Assembly (NCBI GenBank): GCA_033296885.1
Contig: MU864086.1
Span: forward strand, 1 to 31,749
DNA: 31,749 nt
Direction: 5' to 3'
Origin: Triangularia verruculosa
Lineage: Eukaryota > Ascomycota > Sordariomycetes > Sordariales > Podosporaceae
The notes beneath the pieces are model-generated. The model had not been told where the DNA came from. It worked only from the letters and a program-made list of their open reading frames with translations, and searched no databases. Shown here one piece after another: positions 19,650-27,802 of this stretch (position 1 is its first letter; each line of letters starts with the position of its first letter). The position numbers and the translations under genes were made by a program.

Positions 19650-21004
19650 TCAATAACCCCAAGTGTAATAGTCGCCCTCCTGGTCTTCGTCTTCCTCATC
19701 CTCATCATCGCACGACTCACTGTCCTCCTTGATCGCAAAATATCCACTGACCTATCATCAAACGTCAGAAACCCACTGTCCTTGCGCTTTGACTCGGGGG
19801 AAGAGACGATAAAAGCTTACCAGTCGAGCCTCCGCTTCACGAGCACCGCTCATGCGCAGCCGGTCAAACTCCATCCGTCCATTCATCTCCGCCGCATCCT
19901 CCTTTAGCCAGTGATTCTCTGCCCGGAACTGCTGGTTCTCATTGCGCTGCTGGATAAGCTGCCTGCTCCGTTGTTGTAACTCCTCTCTAAGCCGACGATT
20001 CGTCTCCTGGAGTTGTTCGATCTTCTCGTTGGCGTGGCGAATTTTCTCTTGCACTAGCTGTAGCTGATTCTGCATGCGCTGAATTTGCCGTTGCAAGCCC
20101 GCCTCAAATCGAGCGAGACAGTGAGCGTACTCTTCCTGGCGACTGGGGTTCCTCGACAGATGCCACAATTGGTGGCAGGCTGGGCCCATAGCTTGAGTTT
20201 CGCTCTCGCGCATAGTGGCCAGGCATGACGCGTTGAACCCCGGTGGCGTAGCGTCGACATTGGTGGAAGTGGTTTCGGCGGATATGGGAGCAGCACCGCG
20301 GCTGCCAGGGAGGGGTTTCGTTGAGGAGGAGGTGTCGGGAGCGAAGGAAGCTTGAGGAGGAATGGTCGAGGCAGAGCCCACAGTTGTGGAAGTGGCTGAA
20401 ACCGAACTTGAGGCAACAGATAAGGACTCGAGTCGCTGTCGAGTGGCAGGACGCAGCGCAAGATCGTGGTAAAGGTCCTAAGCATCCAGTCAGCAATCAC
20501 GAGTTGGCACAAAGGCTGAGTAAGTCGGTTCCAATCTGCCATGGCAAGTGACTCCACACTCCGCACCTAAGACATTTTCCGTACCCTCTAAATCTGAACT
20601 TCTTCTTGGCCCTCCGGGCGCTGACTTCAACTCGGGCCTCCCCGAGGTGCGACGAAGCTATGGAACCACTGCCTTTGTCACAAGACATAATATGTGAGGC
20701 GGGGTCCGAAGATCAGGTCTCTTGGAATCAGACATCAGAGGATCCAGCACAAAGTGCGGATCACCAATGGCCATCACCTTCCAACCTTGGGCGGGATCAA
20801 CACCGTCTTGGTCGGACAAAGCCAACACTTCGACGATGTGCTCCCAGCCAACAAGGCGGACGACAGGTGTGATAGGCAACGAAAAGACGTCCCCGATCCC
20901 AAGAGGTTCTTGCAGGAGGAATGGCAAGCATGGCAGAAAGGGTCGGATGCAACACGACTTACAGAGTTCGATCGCGGACGCTTGGTCCGGTTGTGCTCGG
21001 CCAT
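19650..21004 (-). CDS. Coiled-coil protein, 5' exon structure unresolved
   Basis: The 3' part is clear: exon 20,477-19,821 encodes DLYHDLALRPATRQRLESLS, a Ser/Thr/Pro stretch, then a long coiled coil rich in Gln/Glu/Arg (AGLQRQIQRMQNQLQLVQ, EKIEQLQETNRRLREELQQR). A 69-nt intron (19,820-19,752, GTAAGC..CTGAC..TAG) joins an acidic last exon ending YYTWGY, stop at 19,650. The start is probably ATG 21,004 (ccaccATGG after a CT-rich leader), beginning MAEHNRTKRPRSNS before GTAAGT. An exon at 20,908-20,682 reads EHIVEVLALSDQDGVDP and VMAIGDPHFVLDPLM, in the same phase as the coil exon and joinable by GTGACA..CTTAG (20,681-20,478). The join from 14-residue exon 1 is out of phase by one base with the only nearby acceptor. 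Missed splice site or single-base error; function unknown. Confidence 0.55.
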
Positions 21005-22401
21005 GGTGGGCGAGTGAGTGGTCAGGTCGGCCGGAAAGACAAAAGAGACAAGAGGCGCTTGCAAGCGGGAAGAAGTTGTTTTTGGAAACAAAGGAGCGAG
21101 GATAGTCAAGACGATAGGGCGAGAGGATGTGCCAAAAGTTGATGAGGCTTGGAAGGAAGAGGAGAAGAAGAAGATTGGAACGCTGGTGGGTGGGAGGTCG
21201 ACAATATATACCCTCATTTTGCCGGCCTGTGCATGCTTGCAAATTTACATTTACTCGAATAGACCACCTTGAGGTCAGTGGGGTTGTACTTTTGTTATTG
21301 TTGCTATTGTGCCACGCGTCATGGGGCAGTGAATGAGGACGTGATGCTGCTGAGCTGGGCTGGCAGTGGTCAACAGGTTGCTCTTTCCTACAGACCCACC
21401 TTTCACGCGGCGAGTTCCAGGCGGCTGCCAGCCAACCACCGGTCATCCCATGATGTCACAGCTGCTTGAGTTCATGAGTTACGCGATGTGTTCCCGTGGT
21501 AAATCGCGAATCTTGTGAGCAACGATAGACTGGTCTTGGAGCTATCCGGTCGCCCCTTACCTTAAGGAGAAACTGAATATAAAAATATCTCCGAACTTCA
21601 AAAAGCCGGCGAATACCTACTTTAGTTTCATTCTTGTCTCGATCGAAGGGCAGGTAGTTCTCGATGAAAGAATAGGTATCTAAGCTCAGATCAGAGTGAG
21701 GGAACAGTTTCGGTGAGGTGGTCCGACCAGGACAGTCACAGCAAGCTTCATCACCTATAGTCTTAGAGAAATACTCCGTAGAATACACGGATTTCCGTTG
21801 CCTCCAGTTAGTGGAACATAATCCCATGGACAATAGCAACGCCTTTCTTCGTAGCCAGAGAAGAAACTGCGTAGGATGTTGCCATCTAGGTGAAGAAAAA
21901 TGAAGGAATAGGTCTGCGCTAATGACTACTGAGCCAAAGGCAGGCTGATATACAGGCGGTGGCTGACTAGCCACAAGTCTCTGGCTGGACAAACTTCAGT
22001 GGTCACGCAAACCAAGACTAGGCAACTATACCGGGACCAAACGGAACAAATTGTTGTGACGTACAACTGCCCGTGCAGCCCATCATGTTTTAGAGCTAGG
22101 GGCTTGTCAAAACAAACACAGTCTGTGAGTTCTGTGAGTTCAAAGCATGGTTCCAACGCATGTAGAGGTTAAGATAAGATGCTGCCCCTATTGCCGGATG
22201 TGCTTGGCGACACTGGAGTGACGTTAGGATAAGGTTCTGCCAAGGCGACAATCAGGGGTAGCGCGTACGTGGACGCAGACCCCACTGTCAGCCGCACTGC
22301 CTTGGCTTACATCATCAGCCAGGCTAACACAGACCGTATTTTCACAGAGAATCAACAACACGCAAAACAAAGGTCCTCCGACAACAACCCGACCCGCCAT
22401 C
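21005..22401. promoter_or_regulatory. Divergent intergenic region
   Basis: This separates the minus-strand coiled-coil gene from the plus-strand helicase. A TATA-like caatatata lies at about 21,201 on the coiled-coil side, and the helicase leader (22,330-22,401) is CA-rich. A minus-strand frame with ATG at about 21,828 (MGLCSTNWRQRKSVYSTEYF, ending near a GTAGGT) has some protein character but no homology I recognise and no clear second exon, so it is not called as a gene. Confidence 0.4.
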
Positions 22402-24606
22402 ATGAGCAGAAAGAGGGAAGCCGACCCCGATATTGCCAATGAACAACATGAAGCGCCTCTTCTGCTTGATCCTTGGGGCCGCGAACTCACTCCCGAAGCC
22501 TCGAGGATGGCAGGCGAATGGTGGGCAGTCCGCCAGCATATCGACCTGATCAGTGATGAAAAACTATCAGACTTGGGGTCCGAAGCGGAACTTCTCCTCG
22601 AAGCAGCCTATTTCAGGAGGGAGTACACCCGCTTAGCCGCTGGCTGGAGAAGGCGAGACCATGTCCTGCAGCCAAATGCCCGGACATACGAGCCCCCTAT
22701 GCCAAAGTTTGTGGGGAGCCTGCCGCCACATCCGCCAGTCGTGCCGGCGCTTGCACCTGCCTTGTACGAAGTGGCCCGGACATACCAGCAGCTCCAGAAA
22801 AGTCTTGATCGCGTCCGCTGCGACGAAGGACCAAATTGGCCAATCTCGGACCTGATCCAAATTGAACGTCTGAGACGAGAATATCATTATCAGCAGTATC
22901 CGCGATTATGGAATCAATGTGGTTTCTGTTGGGAACCGAGAGTACCGGACGCGGATCTAATACAAGCTGTCGAGAACGAAGCACTACAAGAGTCGGGCCA
23001 GAAACTGGAAGAGAGGCCGCCTCTGTGTCCCGAACAAGAAGCGGTAGTGAAACTGGCCGAACAAGGCGAAAACATCTTCTACACCGGATCCGCCGGGTGT
23101 GGCAAATCCACGGTTTTGCATGAGATTAGACGGCGACTGCGAGCACAGGGCAAAGTGGTGCAAGTTGTCGCGCCTACCGGAATCGTTGCCCTGGCCATCG
23201 GCGGTACAACCACGTTTTCGTTTATGGGGTGGACACCAGATAACCTCAAAAAGCCTCTCAAAGAGTTGTGCGGAATGACGGCATTCAAGGCAAATGGCGA
23301 AACCGCCAAAGACTTGCGCGAGGTCGACACCCTTATCATTGACGAAATCAGCATGGTAGAAAACACCTTCTTTGAACGCATGGATCGAGTTCTCAGATTC
23401 GTCAGGGGACTCAACGAGAACGATAAGAAGGTGCCGCTTAAGACAGTAGACCCGGCAGATCTGCCATTTGGGGGCATCCAACTCATTGTCACAGGAGACT
23501 TTTGCCAACTTCCACCAGTAGACCCGTTTAAACACTGCTTTGGCTGCGGCTTCGAGCTCGAGAAGATTGACGCCGATACCAAGACGTGCCACAACAGAAA
23601 TTGCAGCGAGGACCTGTTCATGCTGGAGGATCAGTACGCTTTCAGCAGCCAGGCGTGGAGAACATGCAACTTCAAGTACGTGCACCTCAAGACGATACAC
23701 CGACAGCAAGATGGAATGTTCAGGGCTCTGCTGGAAAAGTGCCGAGCCGGGGTGCCGTTCAGCGAGGACGAAATTCAGATTCTGATGAACCACGAATCCA
23801 ATACCCAAGATGCCCTTCGCCTGCTGCCGACACGCTGGGAAGTGAAGCAGAAAAACGAGGCAGCCTTCAAAAGACTACAAGACACGCCTAAAAGCTACCT
23901 ATGCCATGACGGCTTTTACTGGAACAAAAAGCATGTGCGGCTCCGAGACAAATTCCGCATGTCGCCTTCCGGGGCCGATCCAAACCATCCACACCACAGG
24001 ACACTCGATGAACTCAAGGACCACCGCTTCGAGGTGCATTTACAGCTCAAGAAGGGCATGGCGGTGCTGTTGCTTGTCAACTTGGATCTGGGGGCTGGCC
24101 TCTGCAACGGCAGCCAGGGTGTCATCGTCGACTTTGAATGTGTGCGCTCTCGGAACTTGATGTCGAAAATCCACGAGAAACCAAAGGCCTATAAGAGAGC
24201 GATCGGGGGTTTTGCCGACAGTTTCGAGGGCGAAGATATTCCGCTTCCTGTGGTCCGCTTTAAGAACGGGGTCCAGCGCACCATCCCGCCCGAGTGCCAG
24301 ATCAACGAGCTGGGTAATTTTGCTCCGTACTCCCTCATGTGGCGCGCACAGATCCCCCTCATGGCGGGCTATGCCCTCACGATCCACAAAGCCCAGGGCA
24401 TGACTTTGGAGCGCGTGATCATTGATCTCGACAGAGCCTTTCAGGCCGAGCAGGTCTATGTTGCCCTGTCGCGGGCCAAGACGCTGGAGGGGCTAAAGCT
24501 GGTGGGTAGATCCACAACGGCGTTGGAGGGCCTTCTAGCCGGTAATCCGGTGGTGCGTAGATTTATGGAGGAGACGAAGTGGATGGAGTTTGAGGATATT
24601 GAATGA
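22402..24606 (+). CDS. PIF1-type DNA helicase
   Basis: Uninterrupted 734-residue frame from ATG 22,402 to TGA. Superfamily 1B helicase motifs are in order: Walker A GSAGCGKST (229-237), Ia APTGIVAL (258-265), II DEISM (314-318), III GDFCQLPP (365-372), IV-like KKGMAVLLLVN (550-560), V TIHKAQGMTLE (660-670) and VI VYVALSRAKT (685-694). A probable zinc-binding insert with C379/C382 and C396/C401 follows motif III and precedes LKTIHRQQDG. PIF1 enzymes unwind DNA 5' to 3' in genome maintenance. This fungal subtype with the cysteine insert and about 200 N-terminal residues of no known domain is a multicopy relative, not the canonical mitochondrial/nuclear PIF1. There is no Rep/HUH domain, so it is not a Helitron protein. 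The gene looks functional and intronless. Confidence 0.88.
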   Translation: MSRKREADPDIANEQHEAPLLLDPWGRELTPEASRMAGEWWAVRQHIDLISDEKLSDLGSEAELLLEAAYFRREYTRLAAGWRRRDHVLQPNARTYEPPMPKFVGSLPPHPPVVPALAPALYEVARTYQQLQKSLDRVRCDEGPNWPISDLIQIERLRREYHYQQYPRLWNQCGFCWEPRVPDADLIQAVENEALQESGQKLEERPPLCPEQEAVVKLAEQGENIFYTGSAGCGKSTVLHEIRRRLRAQGKVVQVVAPTGIVALAIGGTTTFSFMGWTPDNLKKPLKELCGMTAFKANGETAKDLREVDTLIIDEISMVENTFFERMDRVLRFVRGLNENDKKVPLKTVDPADLPFGGIQLIVTGDFCQLPPVDPFKHCFGCGFELEKIDADTKTCHNRNCSEDLFMLEDQYAFSSQAWRTCNFKYVHLKTIHRQQDGMFRALLEKCRAGVPFSEDEIQILMNHESNTQDALRLLPTRWEVKQKNEAAFKRLQDTPKSYLCHDGFYWNKKHVRLRDKFRMSPSGADPNHPHHRTLDELKDHRFEVHLQLKKGMAVLLLVNLDLGAGLCNGSQGVIVDFECVRSRNLMSKIHEKPKAYKRAIGGFADSFEGEDIPLPVVRFKNGVQRTIPPECQINELGNFAPYSLMWRAQIPLMAGYALTIHKAQGMTLERVIIDLDRAFQAEQVYVALSRAKTLEGLKLVGRSTTALEGLLAGNPVVRRFMEETKWMEFEDIE

Positions 24607-25170
24607 GGTACTTTCAGGCTTGAGGCAGCTATGTAGGGGGGTTTCTATGATGGGAGTTGTCTTTTGTTATGGTTGGTGTACACTCAGGCGTCGATTCGGA
24701 ATGTTTTGTATAATGGCCGCAGCTTTGTCTGCCAGGCTGTCTGCTTCCTCTGCTTTCACTCTTTCTGTTTGCTACTTAGAATGTTAATGCTGCGAGCCCT
24801 TCAGAATACTACACTGACCGAATGTGCATTGGATTTCATTGGATGGGTCTAAGGTTAGCCACAGCGATGCAGCCCGAGTGGATAGGGACCTACATTGAAA
24901 GACACGGGAGTTGGAAATGAAGGAGCAGTCGCGCCCCACCGCTCTCTTTGTCGCATGCTTAGTTTTGTGGTCTGAATTTCTGCTTACCGTCCTCATCTAA
25001 GCTCGCTTTTATTTTTCGACTTTTCCAGGAACAAACAAACAACAGTGCCAGCAACCCCACGACCGCCGACTTTCTTCCCTCCCAGAAGCAGTAAGTAAGC
25101 AGCTACCAGACGGTTATCTACTTACTCAGACAGTTAACAAGTAGAAATCTAGTCGATCAATTTTCAAAAA
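24607..25170. promoter_or_regulatory. Intergenic, upstream of coiled-coil gene
   Basis: About 560 bp without a gene. The last 150 bases hold ttttccaggaacaaacaaacaacag and a repeated agtaagcagctacc/agttaacaagtag area, consistent with a 5' leader. The ATG at 25,171 is preceded by tttcaaaaa, a good fungal start context. Confidence 0.4.
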
Positions 25171-26034
25171 ATGAGCCGCCCACCTCGGAACGCGACGTAT
25201 CGCGCCAAGAAGCGCGCTCGTCAGGCCGCTGCCGCTGCCGCTGCCGCTGCCTTGACCTCTGCCGGCCCTGTTCCCGCTCCCGCTGTCGCCGTTCCCCTGT
25301 CCGAGCCCTCGTCTTCTGGATCCTCTGCGGCCACTGCTGTCCCCGCCACCACTGTAAGTCCTTCATTTTCCTCCGCAAAGTCACACAGTTATCAGGCCGT
25401 CCAAAAAAGCTGCTTTCACATCGCTTGGTTCACTCCTCTATACATCTATTTCCCTGGCTCCTCTCCCAGCCGATCAGCAATGCTCAAACCACCGTTCCCA
25501 CCTGTCACACCTCCACTTCTCTGCCTAAATAGATGATCCCCTAAAGCTTACCACGACACCGACTATGAACTCCTATTCCTGGCTTTTCCGCTAGTTTTAC
25601 CAACAAGTAAATACTAACTACCCCCTCTCACAACATAGTCTTCCCCCACCGCGCCCAACAAACCCCGTCGCCACCGCCCCGAGAGAACCATCACCACCCT
25701 CAAACATATGCACCACCTCCACAAACGCTTCCGCAATGCCACCCGCGAGATCCGGGACGTCGACGGCAGCATCCGGTTCGCCAATCGCCGCGATACAGCC
25801 AAGTTGAGAGAGGAGAATGAAGCACTGAAGGTTGAGGTTGAGGCGCTGAAGAAGAACTTCAAGGAGGTGACTGAGGCTGCGCAGAGGGAGAGCGAGGATT
25901 TAAGGGCGCAGTTGAGAGATTTGAATGGTGCGGTGAACTATGTGCTGAAGGTTGATCCCGCGGAGCTGAGGAGTGATGGGGCTTGGTGGGATCCGGTGAG
26001 GGGGGAGTGGAAGGCTTGGGAAAGGATGGAGTGA
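25171..26034 (+). CDS. Small basic coiled-coil protein
   Basis: Exon 1 25,171-25,353 starts MSRPPRNATYRAKKRARQ and has an alanine run (AAAAAAAAL), then Pro/Val/Ser low complexity. The intron 25,354-25,638 (GTAAGT, branch TACTAAC, CATAG) is long for this genome at 285 nt and may hide a small extra exon after ctcccag at about 25,470. Exon 2 25,639-26,034 runs in phase to TGA: about 192 residues in all. Residues 67-112 are basic and histidine-rich (RRHRPERT, HMHHLHKRFRN); 115-156 form a leucine-heptad coiled coil (KLREENEALKVEVEALKKNF). The end is Trp-rich (GAWWDPVRGEWKAWERM). It recalls a bZIP-like basic-plus-coil arrangement but lacks the conserved N-x7-R basic motif. Function unknown. Confidence 0.65.
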
Positions 26035-26245
26035 GGGTTGGTTGTTTGGGAGTATTATGCAAAGGGTAATGCTGGTGGTATTTGAGGGAGGTTGCTGGGA
26101 ATCAAGATGCCTCTGTGGGCTTGTCAGACATTTTTGTCTATGCGATCCCTTTTGATTTGTTAGCTTGACATAAAATGCTACCCAACTCAATTAATTGGAG
26201 GCTAGATACCTATCCGGGCCAGTATCCCAATCAGTCACTCAACTT

Positions 26246-27130
26246 CTACACCGTCTCCGCTACCCCATCACCCATACTACAAACAACCACCTCACCCTCG
26301 TCACTATCCACCACAACCGTTTTAAGTGCTACATCCTCATCCTCATCACCACTCTCAAAACCAATATCCTCAACCCCTCCCTCCCCAACCTCAATCCCAT
26401 CTTCTTCTTCTTCGTTTTCTTCTTCATCCCCAAGCATCCTCTCCCTCTCCCTCGATCTATACTCCCCCAACTCCACCTCCCCTTCACCCCTCCTCCACCC
26501 CCTTCGTCTCACCACCAAAACCCTATACCCAATCACAACCTCCCCCTCAACCGTATACCCCTCCCCATCCCCCTTTTCCCTCACCACCCCGACCTCCGCC
26601 CCTATTCCGACCCCCGTCCCCCCTATCGGTACATCACCCCCCAAACTTCCCCCCTTTTTCACCCCCGTCTCGGTATTAACCGTGAACCCCTCCGCGGTCT
26701 TGATCCCGGTTATCATAAACAGCTTCCCGCCTACCACCCGATCGAATAATATCCTTTTCGCTCTGGGAGTAGCCAAAATAAGGGCTTGGATATCGTCTTC
26801 GCTGGGGGAAGTAGGGGAGGAGAACTGCGTGGTTGTTACTTTGGCGGCGGAGTAGGTTGTTGTTCCAGACACGGAAAACTCTGATGCGATGGAGAGGCCG
26901 GCGAGGGAGAGGAGGTGGGCTGATAGGGAGGTGTTGGCTGATAGGGCGGTGCTATGCGTGGTGGTGAGGTTGGTTTGGACGGTGGTGGAGAGGGGGATTG
27001 TGGTTGTCGGGAGGGTGGCGAGGGGGCGGTGGGGGGTGAAGGCGGTCGAGAGGAGGTTGCCTAGCTTGATGGAGGTTTCGGGGGGGAGGTCGAAGGTGGG
27101 GGGGAGGATGTATGTTTTGGGAGGGGGCAT
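26246..27130 (-). CDS. Gasdermin-like candidate pore-forming protein
   Basis: Single-exon frame, ATG 27,130 to TAG, 294 residues. The order matches what I know of fungal gasdermin-like proteins: an N-terminal segment with IKLGNLLSTAFTPHRPL (21-37), a Thr/Ser-rich middle with amphipathic alternation, DDIQALILATPRAKRILF (112-129), then the hallmark KLFMITGIKTAEGF (136-149). A Gly/Val-rich strand region ends in GEVVIGYRVLVVRR (196-209). A very acidic tail follows (235-268, mostly Glu/Asp), which could be an inhibitory C-terminal segment, separated by an Arg-rich linker (RSRERERM, 225-232). Fungal gasdermins oligomerise in membranes after protease cleavage near the C-terminus and cause cell death. 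Downstream of a subtilisin-type protease gene on the same strand, as in known pairs. Assignment rests on sequence pattern only; a related non-gasdermin fungal family is the main alternative. Confidence 0.5.
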   Translation of the reverse strand: MPPPKTYILPPTFDLPPETSIKLGNLLSTAFTPHRPLATLPTTTIPLSTTVQTNLTTTHSTALSANTSLSAHLLSLAGLSIASEFSVSGTTTYSAAKVTTTQFSSPTSPSEDDIQALILATPRAKRILFDRVVGGKLFMITGIKTAEGFTVNTETGVKKGGSLGGDVPIGGTGVGIGAEVGVVREKGDGEGYTVEGEVVIGYRVLVVRRRGWRRGEGEVELGEYRSRERERMLGDEEENEEEEDGIEVGEGGVEDIGFESGDEDEDVALKTVVVDSDEGEVVVCSMGDGVAETV

Positions 27131-27733
27131 GGTGGTCGAATTGGTGGCGGGATTTGCTTTGAGGGGAAGAGTTGGGGAGGGAAGATGATGGTGGTGGTGA
27201 TGAGGGGGGTGGTGAGGGGGATGGTCAGGTTGGTTGGGTAGAGGTGGCTATCTGCTAATGAATGTGAGAGTTATGGTCTTGGCTGCATGAGAGGGTTCAT
27301 GGTGACACATTCTTCTGTGTGATGGTGGTCTAAATATCTAGGGTTACGCTCGTGCTACCAAATCGTTTCAACTGTCTAAGGTACCTTACCTATCCTTTGA
27401 GGCATGGAGACTGTCTTCCAATGTACTGTTCAGCTTCTTCGCAGTTTCATTCCCTTTATCCAGGGCACATCAGGCTTGATAACCGCATATGAAAGCCTTG
27501 AGCTCGCTGAAAGCAAGAATATTTATTGAATATTTATTTGCCTGTCACTTTCGATGCTTTTTGGACATCCTGGAACAGTAATAACTCGGCACGCAGTGGA
27601 CGAAATAATTGGTACTGCAAACTAGGATCACACCTTTAAAATAATAAAAAAGGCCTAACCACTATCTTCTTAAGGCTTATTGCTACTTTAGAACACGTTA
27701 AGAGCGTCGTTTAAAATGTTCTCGATATTTATT
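27131..27733. other. Intergenic between candidate executioner and protease
   Basis: About 600 bp. The first 200 bases are G-rich (tggtggtgg repeats), likely the leader and promoter of the minus-strand gene; the rest becomes AT-richer towards 27,700. No gene seen. Confidence 0.45.
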
Positions 27734-27796
27734 AAGGCTGATTAACTATATTTCAAGGCGTATTAACTATTCTTTGAGGCCTATTAACTATCTTTC
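27734..27796. repeat. Three 21-bp tandem repeats
   Basis: Units aaggctgattaactatattt-c, aaggcgtattaactattctt-t and gaggcctattaactatcttt-c follow one another without gaps, just beyond the stop of the protease gene. Two weaker relatives (aaggcctaaccactatcttc; aaggcttattgctactttag) lie at about 27,649-27,692. Confidence 0.75.
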
Positions 27797-27802
27797 AATA
27801 CT

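Noticed and set aside
16744..19692. An 18-base identity (gccctcctggtcttcgtc) shared by about 16,745 and about 19,674
   Set aside because: Flanks do not match; one copy is antisense to an acidic coding run. Probably chance.
21456..21992. Minus-strand ORF of 178 codons
   Set aside because: It begins at TTG rather than ATG, has no recognisable domain, and its second half looks like intron sequence; left uncalled.
22402..24606. Helitron interpretation of the helicase
   Set aside because: No HUH/Rep motif, no 5'-TC or 3' hairpin-CTRR end was noticed; PIF1 motifs alone are not enough.
26175..26855. Long plus-strand frames rich in Pro/Ser/Thr
   Set aside because: They are the antisense of the gasdermin-like gene; composition is low-complexity and no motif or start context supports them.
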